A stretch of 64,000 nt of DNA from Streptomyces sp. AC555_RSS877. Its GTDB lineage: Bacteria; Actinomycetota; Actinomycetes; Streptomycetales; Streptomycetaceae. The DNA is taken from assembly GCF_019049245.1 (NCBI RefSeq), contig NZ_JAGMUK010000005.1, positions 62,001 to 126,000 of the forward strand. The letters are read 5' to 3'. Each line of letters starts with the position of its first letter. Positions within the stretch are counted from its first letter, which is position 1. Both the position numbers and the translations under genes were made by a program. This document shows, piece after piece, positions 8,537-17,613 of this stretch. Below the pieces are notes generated by a model that saw only the letters and a program-made list of their open reading frames with translations, did no database searches and had not been told where the DNA came from.

Positions 8537-9618
8537 CAGACCGCCTCCTTGCGGAGCTCCGTTCCGGCTACGACGTCCAGGAGCCGTTCATGATCGACGA
8601 CCCCCAGACACCGGCCGTCCTCCACGACACAGGCGGGCTTGTGGCTGCGGGCGACGACCTTGATCGCCTCGGCGACCACCGCGTCGGCGGCCACCGCGCC
8701 CGGGTGGTCCGGGCCGCCGCACTCTCCGGCGCGCATGGCCGTACGGACCGTCATGACCTGCTCGCGCGGCACGTCACGGACGAACTCGCGGACGTAGTCG
8801 TCGGCGGGCGAACCCACGATCTCCTCCGGCGTGCCCAACTGCACCACGCGGCCGTCGCGCATCAGCGCGATGCGGTCGCCCAGCCTCAGGGCCTCGCTGA
8901 GGTCGTGCGTGATGAAGACCATCGTGCGGCCCTCCTCGCGGTGCAGCCGGACGACCTCCTCCTGCATGTCCCGCCGGATCAGCGGGTCGAGCGCGCTGAA
9001 CGGCTCGTCGAAGAGCAGGACTTCGGGGTCGACGGCGAGCGCGCGGGCCAGCCCGACGCGCTGCTGCTGACCGCCGGAGAGCTGGCCGGGCCGGCGCTGC
9101 TCCATGCCCTCCAGACCGACCTTCTCGACGACCTTCTTGGCCCGCTCGCGGCGCTCGGACCTGCCCATGCCCTGGATCTCGAGGCCGTACGCCACGTTGT
9201 CGAGGACCGTGCGGTGCGGGAGCAGGCCGAAGTGCTGGAAGACCATCGCGGCGCGGTGCCGACGCAGTTCGCGCAGCCGGGACCTGTCCATCGCGCGGAC
9301 GTCCTCGCCGTCGATGACGATCGTGCCGGCGGTCGGTTCGATCAGCCGGGTCAGGCAGCGCACCAGCGTGGACTTGCCGGAGCCGGACAGGCCCATGACG
9401 ACGAAGACCTCGCCCTTGCGGACGTCGAAGGAGACGTCCCGGACGGCGGCGGTGCAGCCGGTGCGCTCGCGCAGTTCGGCGGGCGAGAGGCCGGCCAGTT
9501 CGGGGTCGGCGGGGATCTGGTCCGCCTTGGGGCCGAAGACCTTCCACAGGCCCTCGACGGAGAACACGGAATCCGTGGTCGTACTCGTCGGCGCAGTCGT
9601 CTGCGTAGTCGTGGTCAT
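8536..9618 (-). CDS. Glycine betaine/proline ABC transporter ATP-binding protein (ProV/OpuAA-like)
   Basis: A 360-aa cytoplasmic ATPase that powers the betaine importer. It has Walker [10 protein letters not shown] (about residue 73), the Q-loop region [11 protein letters not shown], the signature [15 protein letters not shown], Walker [14 protein letters not shown] and the switch His in [15 protein letters not shown]. The C-terminal 80 residues form a CBS-type tail ([16 protein letters not shown], then [16 protein letters not shown]), which in OpuA senses ionic strength. ATG 9618 overlaps the betA stop (TGATG), and a GTG one codon upstream at 9621 is equally possible; both lie behind GGAGGT. 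Confidence 0.92.
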   Translation of the reverse strand: MTTTTQTTAPTSTTTDSVFSVEGLWKVFGPKADQIPADPELAGLSPAELRERTGCTAAVRDVSFDVRKGEVFVVMGLSGSGKSTLVRCLTRLIEPTAGTIVIDGEDVRAMDRSRLRELRRHRAAMVFQHFGLLPHRTVLDNVAYGLEIQGMGRSERRERAKKVVEKVGLEGMEQRRPGQLSGGQQQRVGLARALAVDPEVLLFDEPFSALDPLIRRDMQEEVVRLHREEGRTMVFITHDLSEALRLGDRIALMRDGRVVQLGTPEEIVGSPADDYVREFVRDVPREQVMTVRTAMRAGECGGPDHPGAVAADAVVAEAIKVVARSHKPACVVEDGRCLGVVDHERLLDVVAGTELRKEAV

Positions 9619-11141
9619 CACGCACCACCTCCAAGGAGGTCGACGGCCCGTTCCCCGACCATCAACACCCCGATCATCGGGTTCACGGCCGGCATGGTCG
9701 GGAAAACGGACGCGTCGGCGATACGGATGCCGTCCAGTCCGCGGATCTTCAACTCGGGGTCGACGACGGCCGACTGGTCGTCGGCGGCTCCCATCCGGCA
9801 GGTCCCCGCCGGGTGGTACACGGTGTGCGCGACCTTGCGGGCGTACTCGCTCAGCTCCTCGTCGCCCGTGATCTGCGGGCCCGGGGCCACCTCGCGCTTG
9901 AGCCAGCCGGCGAGCGGCTCGGTCGTGGCGATCTCACGGGCGATCTTGATGCCGTCGACGAGGGTGCGGCCGTCGTAGTCGTCCTCGTCGGTGAAGTAGC
10001 GGAAGTCGAGGGCCGGCTTGACCGCCGGGTCGGCGCTGGTCAGGAACAGGCGGCCGCGGCTCTTCGGCTTGGGGATGTTCGGGGTCATCGAGACGCCGAA
10101 GGGCGGGCGTTCGTAGCCGAGGCGCTCGGGGTTGTCCGTGAAGGGGATCTGGTAGAAGTGGAACATCAGGTCGGGGCCCGCGTGTTCGGGGTCGCGGCGC
10201 ACGAACAGGCCCGCGTCGGAGTCCATCGCGGAGTTCTCCGGGATGGGGCCCTCGGTCTCCCAGACGATCACCGACTCGGGGTGGTCGAGCAGGTTCTCGC
10301 CGACGCCCGGCAGGTCGTGCACGACGGGGATGCCGAGCGCCTCCAGGTCGGCCTTCGGGCCGATGCCGGAGTGCAGCAGCAGGCGGGGCGAGTCGACGGC
10401 GCCCGCGCACAGCAGGACCTCGTTGCGGGCCCGGACGAGGATTTCCTCGCCGTCCTTGGTGCGGACGTGCACGCCCTCGGCGCGGGTGCCGTCGAGCTGC
10501 AGCTTGTACGCCCAGGTCTCCAGCATGAGGTGGAGGTTGGGCCGTTCGTCCATCACGGGGTGCAGGTACGCCACCGACGCCGACGAGCGCTTGTTGTTCT
10601 CCGGGTGGTAGGCGAGGTCGAAGAAGCCGACGCCGTCGTTGAACGGCTTCTTGTTGAAGCCCTCGACTCGGGGGACGTCGAGCGCCTTCTGGGCCGCGTC
10701 GACGAAGTCGCGGGCGATGGCGTTCCGGTCCTTCTCGTCGACCGGGACGATGTTGTTCTTCAGCCGCGCGAAGTAGGCCTCCATCGGCACCGCGCCCCAG
10801 CCCTTGGCGCCGGCCGCCTCCCACTCGTCCCAGTCGGACGGCAGCGGCTTGAAGGCGATCAGGGTGTTGTGCGAGGAACACCCGCCGAGGACGCGGGCGC
10901 GGCTGTGCCGGATGTGGGAGTTCCCGCGTGGCTGCTCGGTGGTGGGGTAGTCGTAGTCGAGTTCGCCGCCGAGCAGGCCCATCCAGCGGCGCAGGGTCAG
11001 GACGTCGTCTCTGTCGACGTCGCTGGGGCCGCCCTCGATGACGGCGACCGTGACGTCGGGGTTCTCGGTGAGGCGGGAGGCGATGACGGATCCTGCGGTG
11101 CCGCCGCCTATCACGACATAGTCGTACTCGTGCTGGTGCAT
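9618..11141 (-). CDS. betA: Choline dehydrogenase (GMC oxidoreductase)
   Basis: A 507-aa FAD enzyme of the glucose-methanol-choline family, expected to oxidise choline to betaine aldehyde. The Rossmann motif [16 protein letters not shown] is at residues 9-24, the GMC signature [14 protein letters not shown] near residue 85, and the catalytic His is in [11 protein letters not shown] near residue 444. [13 protein letters not shown] closes the protein. The start at ATG 11141 has GGAGT upstream; longer in-frame extensions run into betB and are not credible. It lies between betB and the ABC ATPase. Other GMC substrates are possible, but an aldehyde dehydrogenase of BetB type and a betaine importer in the same operon make choline the best guess. 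Confidence 0.85.
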   Translation of the reverse strand: MHQHEYDYVVIGGGTAGSVIASRLTENPDVTVAVIEGGPSDVDRDDVLTLRRWMGLLGGELDYDYPTTEQPRGNSHIRHSRARVLGGCSSHNTLIAFKPLPSDWDEWEAAGAKGWGAVPMEAYFARLKNNIVPVDEKDRNAIARDFVDAAQKALDVPRVEGFNKKPFNDGVGFFDLAYHPENNKRSSASVAYLHPVMDERPNLHLMLETWAYKLQLDGTRAEGVHVRTKDGEEILVRARNEVLLCAGAVDSPRLLLHSGIGPKADLEALGIPVVHDLPGVGENLLDHPESVIVWETEGPIPENSAMDSDAGLFVRRDPEHAGPDLMFHFYQIPFTDNPERLGYERPPFGVSMTPNIPKPKSRGRLFLTSADPAVKPALDFRYFTDEDDYDGRTLVDGIKIAREIATTEPLAGWLKREVAPGPQITGDEELSEYARKVAHTVYHPAGTCRMGAADDQSAVVDPELKIRGLDGIRIADASVFPTMPAVNPMIGVLMVGERAVDLLGGGA

Positions 11142-11173
11142 GGGGGGACTCCAGGGGCTTGCGAGGGAGGGGG

Positions 11174-12694
11174 TCAGCCGGCGAACCAGCGGACGGGCTT
11201 GGGCGCGAGGTTCTGGTAGACGTGCTTGGTCTCGCGGTACTCGGCGAGTCCGGCGGGGCCCAGTTCGCGGCCCGTTCCGCTCTTGCCGTAGCCGCCCCAC
11301 TCCGCCTGGGGGAGGTAGGGGTGGAAGTCGTTGATCCAGACCGTGCCGTGCCGCAGTCGGCCCGCGACCCTGCGGGCCCGGCCGGCGTCGGCGGTCCAGA
11401 CTCCGCCGGCGAGGCCGTACTCGGTGTCGTTGGCGAGGGCGACCGCCTCGTCCTCGGTGCGGAAGGTCTCGACAGTGAGGACGGGGCCGAAGACCTCCTC
11501 CCGGACGACCTTCATGTCGCGGTGGCAGTGGTCGAGCACGGTCGGCTCGTAGAAGTAGCCGTTCTCGGGCCGTTCCGGTGACGGCGCGGGCCGCTTGCCG
11601 CCGGAGCGCAGCACCGCGCCCTCGGCGAGCGCGGATCCGACGTACGACTCGACCTTGGCGCGCTGCTGCTCGGAGACGAGCGGGCCGCACTCGACGCCGT
11701 CGGCGGTGCCGCGGCCGAGGCGGATACGGTCCGCCCTACGGGCGAGTTCGGCGACGAAACGGTCCCGGACGCTCTCCTCGACGATGAGGCGGGCGCCCGC
11801 CGAGCAGACCTGGCCGCTGTGGATGAAGGCCGCGTTGAGGGCCTGGTCGACGGCGGTGTCGAAGTCCTCTTCGGTGGCGCAGGCGTCGGCGAAGACGACG
11901 TTGGGGTTCTTGCCGCCGAGTTCGAGGGCGACCTTCTTGACGCTCGGGGCGGCGGCCTGGGCCACCTTCGTGCCGCTGACCAGGCCGCCGGTGAAGGAGA
12001 CGAGGTCGACGTCAGGGTGCTCGGCGAGCCGGGCGCCGACCGAGTGGCCGGGGCCGGTGACGATGCCCGCGACCCCGGCGGGCAGGCCGGCCTCGGCCAG
12101 CAGGTCGATCAGGGCGACGGTCGTCAGCGGGGTGATCTCGCTCGGCTTGACCACGAAGGTGTTGCCGGCCGCGAGCGCCGGGGCGATCTTCCAACTGGCT
12201 TGCAGGAGCGGGTAGTTCCAGGGCGTGATCAGTGCGCACACGCCGAGGGGCTCGTGCACGACCACGCTGTGGATGTCGGGCGAGCCCGCGTCGACGACCC
12301 GGCCCGGGGCCTCGGCGGCGACGAGGTCGGCGAAGTAGCGGAAGGCGTCGGCGACGCAGTCGATGTCGACGCGGCCCTCCTCGACGGTCTTGCCCGCGTC
12401 CCGGCTCTCCAGCACGCCGAGTTCTTCGCGGTCGCGTACGAGAAGATCGGCGACGCGGCGCAGCAGCGCGGCGCGTTCGGCGGCGGGGGTGCGCGGCCAG
12501 TCGCCGTGGTCGAAGGCCTGCCGGGCGGCCGCGACCGCCAGGTCGGTGTCCTTCTCGTCACCTTCCGCGACCAGGGCGAACGGCAGGGCGTCCGCGGGGT
12601 CGATGATCTCGCGCGTGGCGCCGGAGACGGCTTCGAGCCACTCCCCGTCCACGTGGATGGTCTTCCGCGCCTGGAGTTCTGGTGTGTCCGCCAT
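11174..12694 (-). CDS. betB: Betaine-aldehyde dehydrogenase (aldehyde dehydrogenase family)
   Basis: A 506-aa NAD(P)-dependent aldehyde dehydrogenase, the second step from choline to glycine betaine. The general-base Glu is in KVALELGGKNP (about residue 257) and the nucleophilic Cys in SGQVCSAGARL (about residue 298). PWNYPLLQASWKIAPALAAG and the SFTGG turn match BetB-like enzymes. The C-terminus has GGYGKSGTGRELG. It is the first gene of the operon betB-betA-ABC ATPase-permease-binding protein. The 448 bases upstream hold inverted repeats that could be operators, but no betI-type repressor gene is in the window. Confidence 0.87.
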   Translation of the reverse strand: MADTPELQARKTIHVDGEWLEAVSGATREIIDPADALPFALVAEGDEKDTDLAVAAARQAFDHGDWPRTPAAERAALLRRVADLLVRDREELGVLESRDAGKTVEEGRVDIDCVADAFRYFADLVAAEAPGRVVDAGSPDIHSVVVHEPLGVCALITPWNYPLLQASWKIAPALAAGNTFVVKPSEITPLTTVALIDLLAEAGLPAGVAGIVTGPGHSVGARLAEHPDVDLVSFTGGLVSGTKVAQAAAPSVKKVALELGGKNPNVVFADACATEEDFDTAVDQALNAAFIHSGQVCSAGARLIVEESVRDRFVAELARRADRIRLGRGTADGVECGPLVSEQQRAKVESYVGSALAEGAVLRSGGKRPAPSPERPENGYFYEPTVLDHCHRDMKVVREEVFGPVLTVETFRTEDEAVALANDTEYGLAGGVWTADAGRARRVAGRLRHGTVWINDFHPYLPQAEWGGYGKSGTGRELGPAGLAEYRETKHVYQNLAPKPVRWFAG

Positions 12695-13142
12695 GATCGG
12701 GTTTGCCTTCCGTTCCTGTTCGGTGCCCCTGTGTCACAGGCGTGTCACTCACCGGGACCGTGAGCGCATGCCCTTCCGTTGCGATTGCATGCGCAATCCA
12801 TGGCCGAAAGTGGGCTGTGTCACTGAACATGCGGGCGAACAGGACGAACCGTGCGCTGGGGGACGACGCGCGGGTGAGGCACGGCACACGGCTGCTGCCA
12901 TGGCCGCGAAAGCGTCGGCCCGCGCGGCGGCTGGCGAGGCCGACGACCTGAGCGCCCGGCAACTCGCGAGCGCCGACAAGGCTCAGCCGACCTCGATGAG
13001 GCTCCGACGGCGGCAGCGTCCGGATCCTCAAGCAGGGCGCCGAGGCGCGGAGAAGAACGACTGCATCCACGGCTCCACGAAGGAAGCCGGGCGCCGGTCG
13101 GGTTCGGGTCGGTCGACGTCGGGTCGGTCGATGTGCGGCTGG
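12695..13142 (-). promoter_or_regulatory. betB upstream region with two inverted repeats
   Basis: This 448-base stretch between betB and the next minus-strand gene has no convincing gene. It holds the promoter of the betaine operon. Two short perfect inverted repeats stand out: CCTGTG-T-CACAGG at 12728-12740 and GATTGC-ATGC-GCAATC at 12783-12798. The hexamer TGTCAC also recurs near 12732, 12743 and 12817. These are the kind of sites bound by TetR- or GntR-type repressors, but which protein binds them is unknown. Confidence 0.45.
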
Positions 13143-14357
13143 TCAGTCGATGCCGAACGAGCTGGACGCCGGTGCGCACTGTCCCAGCGGCGGGCAGAAC
13201 CAGTCCACGGCCGTGGTGAGCAGTTCCAGTTCGTCGTCCCGGCCGTCGGCTTCGGGGCCGTAGGCGGCGATGGCGTAGATGTTGCCGTCCGGCGCCACGA
13301 ACCGCTCGTCGTAGACGTGCCAGGTGCCGACGTCCGGCTCGCCCTTGATGGTGTCGGCGAGGTACTCCAGCCGTGAGCCCGTGAACCCGCTGTCGTCGTC
13401 GAGGGCATCCAGGGACAGCTTCTCGAACCCGGCCGGCTTGGGGGTGTCCTCCGACAGATACAGGTCGAACGACGCGTCCGGCGACTCCTCCGACACCTGG
13501 TAGACCTGCAACCGGCGTTGGCTGTCGGCACTGCGGTAGTTGACGACGGCGATCCCGAACTGGGAGTCCAGCGTGGTACGCGCCCACCCCTCGGGGATCG
13601 CGATCCGGAACCCTTCGGCGTCCACGTGCTCCTCGTACCCGGCGGGGAGTTCGGGCGCGGAGACCGTGGGCGAGGCGGACTCCTCGGTGGGTGTCGGGCT
13701 CGGGTCGTTCTGCTGCGAGACCTCGCCCGTCGGGGACGGCGACCCGCCGGTGGCGGCCGTCGGCTCGTCGTCCCCGCCGACGACCGTCGTCAGCACCAGG
13801 CTCACGGCGACACCGACGGCAGCCGCCCCGATCAGCACGGACCACACGAGCCGCCTGCTCATGCCGCGGGCGGGAGCGGACGGGGCGGTCTGCCCTGCGG
13901 GCGGCCACGAGCCAGTGGGCCACTGGGCCGGAGGCCACCCGCCGCTGCCGCCGACGTCCTGCGCCGCCGAAGGCACACCGCCGCCCGCGGTCTGCGTCGG
14001 GGGCCACGCCGCGTGGTCATGGTCCGCGGCCTGCTGGGCTGCCGGCTCGGGCCGGTCGGCGGGCCGGGACGGCACGGCAGGAGAGCCGGCGGGCGAAGCG
14101 GACCCGTCCGCGGCGGGCAACGGCCCCGCGGACACCGCCGGACCACCCGCCGCCTCGGCCGCCCCCTCCGCCGGACGGCCCCCGGTCTCCTCTGCCGCCG
14201 CCCCCGTCGAGGCCGCCGTGGGCCACGCCGGCGCGAACCCCGGGCGGGCCGGTGGTGGCGGTGTTGCCGGCGACGGGAGGTCGGGCCTGGTGCCGTCGCC
14301 CTCCTCCCAGCGCTGGGTCTCCTCGTTCCAGTACCGCGTTCCCCCGCTGCCGCTCAT
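13143..14357 (-). CDS. Membrane-anchored protein with Pro-rich N-terminus and external domain
   Basis: A 404-aa protein of unknown function. Residues 1-14 have the repeat-like WNEETQRWEEGDG seen in many actinobacterial membrane proteins. Residues about 15-165 are a disordered Pro/Ala/Gly-rich cytoplasmic segment. One membrane helix follows (VWSVLIGAAAVGVAVSLVLTTVVGG, about 170-192), then a Ser/Thr/Pro linker and an external domain of about 170 residues (GYEEHVDAEGFRIAIPEGW and WFCPPLGQC near the end). The start of the external domain resembles the secreted domains following Ser/Thr kinases. It is last in a likely operon with the two genes upstream, 10 bases apart. Confidence 0.72.
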   Translation of the reverse strand: MSGSGGTRYWNEETQRWEEGDGTRPDLPSPATPPPPARPGFAPAWPTAASTGAAAEETGGRPAEGAAEAAGGPAVSAGPLPAADGSASPAGSPAVPSRPADRPEPAAQQAADHDHAAWPPTQTAGGGVPSAAQDVGGSGGWPPAQWPTGSWPPAGQTAPSAPARGMSRRLVWSVLIGAAAVGVAVSLVLTTVVGGDDEPTAATGGSPSPTGEVSQQNDPSPTPTEESASPTVSAPELPAGYEEHVDAEGFRIAIPEGWARTTLDSQFGIAVVNYRSADSQRRLQVYQVSEESPDASFDLYLSEDTPKPAGFEKLSLDALDDDSGFTGSRLEYLADTIKGEPDVGTWHVYDERFVAPDGNIYAIAAYGPEADGRDDELELLTTAVDWFCPPLGQCAPASSSFGID

Positions 14358-14367
14358 CCCGCCCCTC

Positions 14368-14721
14368 TCACAGCCCCAGAAGACCGGCCACAGCCCCGGC
14401 GGACGCGATCAGGCCGACCAGGGCCTGCGAGTCGGTGAGCAGCTGCCGCAGCCGGTCGAGGCGGGACGGGCCCGCCTGTCCGGTGCGGGTGATCTCGTCC
14501 TCGGTCTCGGCCAGCGCCTCGTCCAGGGTGGCCGTCTCCTCGCTGGCGCGCACCCGGGTCAGGTCGGCGCGCAGCTCGCGCACCGCCTTCAGGAGTTCCT
14601 CGGCGGCCTGGTCGCGCTGTACGGCCGTCCCGTGGTGGCTCTCGGCGTGCGCGTGGCTGCCGATGGCGAAGGTGCTGTGCGAGACGTCGCCGATGTTGAC
14701 CTTCGGCTCATCCGTTGCCAT
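14368..14721 (-). CDS. Small protein with N-terminal NIG..STFAIGSHA motif and C-terminal hydrophobic tail
   Basis: A 117-aa protein of unknown function. Residues 8-26 (VNIGDVSHSTFAIGSHAHA) are a Gly/Ser/His-rich beta-prone motif nearly repeated at the C-terminus of the upstream gene product. Residues 35-85 are charged and helical with coiled-coil character (AAEELLKAVRELRADL and DEALAETEDEI). The last 17 residues are a hydrophobic helix (LVGLIASAGAVAGLLGL), so the protein may sit on the membrane. ATG 14721 lies 14 bases inside the end of the upstream gene, indicating coupled translation. Possible roles include adaptor or pore-forming partner; this is inference. Confidence 0.75.
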   Translation of the reverse strand: MATDEPKVNIGDVSHSTFAIGSHAHAESHHGTAVQRDQAAEELLKAVRELRADLTRVRASEETATLDEALAETEDEITRTGQAGPSRLDRLRQLLTDSQALVGLIASAGAVAGLLGL

Positions 14722-14827
14722 CGGTGTGGGTTCCCTTCTGCGGCGCGGCGCCGCCGGTCGTGGTCGAGGAGGAAGCGGACGCGTGGCTGCCGACCGCGAA
14801 GGTGCTGTCCGAGATCCGGTCGATGTT
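14651..14827 (-). repeat. Diverged 47-bp duplication encoding the shared STFA(I/V)GSHA motif
   Basis: The two segments 14651-14697 and 14781-14827 are near-copies 130 bases apart (both begin GCGTGGCTGCCGA, with GCGAAGGTGCTGT inside). One codes for the N-terminal motif of the small protein, the other for the C-terminal motif of the membrane protein upstream, on the same strand and in the same sense. This looks like an old duplication kept under selection. Confidence 0.75.
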
Positions 14828-16495
14828 CACGCCGCCCTTGCTGATGTTGACGATCTTCTGGACGAACTCGCCGGTCTGGTATCCGGAGTCGGCGAGCGCG
14901 GCCCGCACGCCGTTCGCGACGCGGTCCTGCACGCTCTTGAGGTACCGGGCGACGTCCATCTCCTGGAACAGGGACCCGACGTCCACCGAACCCGCCTCGC
15001 GCACGGACACGGCCGGCCCGTCGGGCAGCTCGCCCGCGTGCCCGCCGGTGAGCAGCCGCCAGACGTACGCCAGTCCCCTGCCCAGCGTGGCCAGGGAGCC
15101 GATCGCGGAGCCGGGCACCCGGACCATCGCCCAGGCCCCTTTGCCGAGCGCGCTGTTGTTGCGGAAACGGTGGGCGGCGCGGTCGGCGTTCTTGAATTCC
15201 TCGCGCACCGGCGTCAGTACGTGCGGCGCGACCTCCAGCATCAGCATGCGGCCCTGGGTGTGGATGCGCACGAACACCGTGACGACCACTTCCTCCTCCC
15301 AGCCGCCGACGCGGATGCGCAGGAAGTGCCGGCGCTTCTCGGCACCCTCCTCGACCGCGCGCGCCCGGTGCTCCTCGAACGCCTGCGGGGTGTACGGCGC
15401 TTCCTCGCGCCGCCGCAGCCCCTCCGCGGGCAGGAACACGCACTCGTCGATCTCCAGCCGGCGCAGCCGGTCGCGTCCCAGGTTTCCCGCGTACTCGGCG
15501 GGCAGGCGCAGCTGTTCGAGCAGGGGCCGGATCTTCTCCAGGACCGTGCGGTTGCCGAGCGGCTGCTGCTTCTTCATCTCGTCGGGGCGCAGTTCGACGG
15601 CGAGGACCCAGGTGTCGTAGGCCGCGCCGGCACCGCAGAACGGCCGCGCCGCGTGGTACATGATCAGCGGCGCGTGCTGTTCCAGCCGGATGCGCTCCTT
15701 CAGCCGCTGGAAGCGCTGCCCCTCGGCCCGCTCGGCGGGGTCGCCCGCGGCGTCGGGGAAGCGCTGCGGGGACAGCTCGGCGGCCATCACCCGGGCGAAC
15801 TGACCGCGCTGGGCGGCGATGCACAGCGCGATCAGGGCGAACATCACGAGCGTGGCCCAGGCCCGCCAGGGCTCGATGAAGCTGTCGAGGCCGTCGAAGT
15901 CGGGCACCACCGCGCCGGAGAAGCCCGGCGAGTCGGAGAAGCTGTCGCCGTACAGGCCGGTGGAGCCGTACGAGTCGTAGGACGAGCCGTACGCGTCGCT
16001 GTCGTCCGTGCCGCCGAACGCCCCGATCGTCACGAGGACCAGCAGAAGCGCGAACATGACGCGGCCCCACCAGCGGAGCAGGAAGGCGGGCACCCGGCGG
16101 TACAGCGGTGGCTGCTCCCCGCGTCCCCGGACCCAGCCGGCGACCGCGAGGTACAGGCTGGGCCACAGGAAGAGGCCCAGCACACCCCCGGTCAGCGCGG
16201 TCCCCACCGCCCAGAGCCCCAGGATCGCCCCGGCCCACATCAGCTCCTGGCGCCGGGCCCGCAGGGCGTGCGCGAGGACGCGGGCGGCGTCGAAGCCGAG
16301 CGAAGGGGCCACGATCCGCTGCTCTTTGAGATGCAGTTCCTCGATGACCTGGTCGCGGTACCCGGAGTCGAGATAGGTACCCGCGCACAGCAGCCGGGTC
16401 GCCTCGCTGGCGTGCGGCGCGGTGGGCGGCGGTTCGGCCGGCGGTGTGCCGGCGGGTGTCTGCTGTGGTTGCTGCGGCACGTACGCGGTGCTCAC
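14708..16495 (-). CDS. Multispanning membrane protein with C-terminal STFAVGSHA motif
   Basis: A 595-aa protein of unknown function. A Pro/Gln-rich N-terminus is followed by about three to four membrane helices (MWAGAILGLWAVGTALTGG, LYLAVAGW, MFALLLVLVTIGAF, LVMFALIALCIAA) with a Ser/Tyr/Asp-rich loop between them. A large soluble part of about 340 residues contains ARPFCGAGAAYDTWVLAVEL and VVVTVFVRIHTQGRMLMLEV. The end (VNISKGGVNIDRISDSTFA, then VGSHASA) repeats the motif of the next gene's N-terminus. The start is taken as GTG 16495 behind GGGGGAT; an ATG at 16531 lacks a ribosome-binding site. It heads the three-gene cluster. Confidence 0.72.
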   Translation of the reverse strand: MSTAYVPQQPQQTPAGTPPAEPPPTAPHASEATRLLCAGTYLDSGYRDQVIEELHLKEQRIVAPSLGFDAARVLAHALRARRQELMWAGAILGLWAVGTALTGGVLGLFLWPSLYLAVAGWVRGRGEQPPLYRRVPAFLLRWWGRVMFALLLVLVTIGAFGGTDDSDAYGSSYDSYGSTGLYGDSFSDSPGFSGAVVPDFDGLDSFIEPWRAWATLVMFALIALCIAAQRGQFARVMAAELSPQRFPDAAGDPAERAEGQRFQRLKERIRLEQHAPLIMYHAARPFCGAGAAYDTWVLAVELRPDEMKKQQPLGNRTVLEKIRPLLEQLRLPAEYAGNLGRDRLRRLEIDECVFLPAEGLRRREEAPYTPQAFEEHRARAVEEGAEKRRHFLRIRVGGWEEEVVVTVFVRIHTQGRMLMLEVAPHVLTPVREEFKNADRAAHRFRNNSALGKGAWAMVRVPGSAIGSLATLGRGLAYVWRLLTGGHAGELPDGPAVSVREAGSVDVGSLFQEMDVARYLKSVQDRVANGVRAALADSGYQTGEFVQKIVNISKGGVNIDRISDSTFAVGSHASASSSTTTGGAAPQKGTHTDGNG

Positions 16496-16678
16496 GCCAA
16501 TCCCCCGATGCGTGGAAAAACCCTTGTTCATGCTGTTGTTGACAAACCATCAGCATAGAGGGGCGGGTGGGGCCGGCGGAACCGGAATGTCACGCCCGGT
16601 TCCCCTCCCCTCACTCGTCATGCCCGCAGGCTACGGGCCGCCACTGACATCGGCCCGCGAACCGTGGACCCCCGCGGA

Positions 16679-16700
16679 TTCTTTGACTACAGTCAAAGAA
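16679..16700. promoter_or_regulatory. Perfect 22-bp palindrome, probable MarR autoregulatory operator
   Basis: Ten-base arms (TTCTTTGACT and AGTCAAAGAA) are separated by AC. The palindrome ends 2 bases before the ATG at 16703 of the MarR-GNAT gene, so a bound dimer would cover the ribosome-binding region or the transcript start. The pattern TTTGACT-N2-AGTCAAA is the size and symmetry expected for a MarR dimer. The divergent gene starting at 16495 may also be affected. Confidence 0.85.
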
Positions 16701-16702
16701 GT

Positions 16703-17602
16703 ATGAAGCCAGTGTCGATGGACGACGTGACGGCCCTGCGCCGCTTCAACCGCTACTTCACGCGCCGCATCGGCGTCCTGGACGACCACTACCTCGGCCA
16801 GGACCGTCCGCTCGGTGAGGCCCGGCTGCTGTTCGAGATCCACGAGAGCGCGTCCGGGGCGTCCCTGCGGGAGCTCAGGACGCGGCTCGGTCTGGACGCC
16901 GGGTATCTGAGCCGGATGGCGAAGGCCCTGGAGGCACAGGGCCTTGTCCGCACGAGCGCGCACCCCGACGACAACCGGCTGCGCAGGGTGGAACTGACCC
17001 CCGCGGGCCGCGCCGAGGTCAGGGAGCAGAACCGCAGGGCGGGCGCCCTCGCCGCCGGTCTGCTCGAAGGCCTCGCCCCCGCCCAGCGGGCCGAGCTGAC
17101 CGGTGCGCTGGCCACCGCGCAGCGCCTGCTGCGGCTGGCCGCCATCACCGTCGCCCTCGTCCCCGGCGCCTCCTCCGACTCCCGCACCTGCCTGGACGCG
17201 TACGCCGCCGACATCGACGCCCGCTTCCCGGAGGGCTTCGACCGGTCCGCTCTCGTACGGCCCGAGGAGGTGTCCGGCGACGCCGGCGCCTTCTTCGTCG
17301 CGTACGAGGAGAACCGCCCGGTGGGCTGCGGGGCGCTGCGCCGGCTGGAGCCCGGGGTGGGCGAGATCCGGCACGTGTGGGTGCACCCGCACGCCCGCCG
17401 CCTGGGGCTCGCCCGACGGCTGCTCACGGCGCTGGAGGCCGAGGCGGCCTCGCGGGGCTTTGGCGTCGTACGACTGGACACGCACGCGTCGCTCACCGAG
17501 GCGCAGGCGATGTACCGGGCCTGCGGGTACCGGGAGATCCCCCGCTACGACGACAACGTGTACGCGGCCCACTGGTTCGAGAAGCGCCTCGACCGGCGGT
17601 GA
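16703..17602 (+). CDS. MarR-type regulator fused to GNAT acetyltransferase
   Basis: A 299-aa two-domain protein. Residues about 5-150 are a MarR winged helix (LGEARLLFEIHE, LRELRTRLGLDAGYLSRMAK as recognition region, wing HPDDNRLRRVELTPAGR). Residues about 155-299 are a GNAT N-acetyltransferase with the acetyl-CoA loop HARRLGLARRLL and the strand GVVRLDTHASLTEAQAMYRA. It probably binds DNA as a dimer and acetylates a small molecule or protein. ATG 16703 sits 2 bases after a perfect palindrome, with only weak AAGAAG as a ribosome-binding site, so it may be leaderless and self-repressed. A strong terminator follows. Confidence 0.88.
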   Translation: MKPVSMDDVTALRRFNRYFTRRIGVLDDHYLGQDRPLGEARLLFEIHESASGASLRELRTRLGLDAGYLSRMAKALEAQGLVRTSAHPDDNRLRRVELTPAGRAEVREQNRRAGALAAGLLEGLAPAQRAELTGALATAQRLLRLAAITVALVPGASSDSRTCLDAYAADIDARFPEGFDRSALVRPEEVSGDAGAFFVAYEENRPVGCGALRRLEPGVGEIRHVWVHPHARRLGLARRLLTALEAEAASRGFGVVRLDTHASLTEAQAMYRACGYREIPRYDDNVYAAHWFEKRLDRR

Positions 17603-17613
17603 CCCGGAAAGCG

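Noticed and set aside
6404..8593. A 729-codon plus-strand frame across the permease gene
   Set aside because: Antisense of the double permease; composition is Asp/Gly/Arg/His-rich and without any family likeness.
11142..11690. N-terminal extension of betA into betB
   Set aside because: The extension is a frame-shifted shadow of betB, and the GMC Rossmann motif sits exactly at the ATG 11141 start.
12703..12979. Small frames on both strands in the betB upstream gap
   Set aside because: Arg/Ser/Pro-rich, no ribosome-binding site, no consistent codon bias; the area is better read as promoter DNA.
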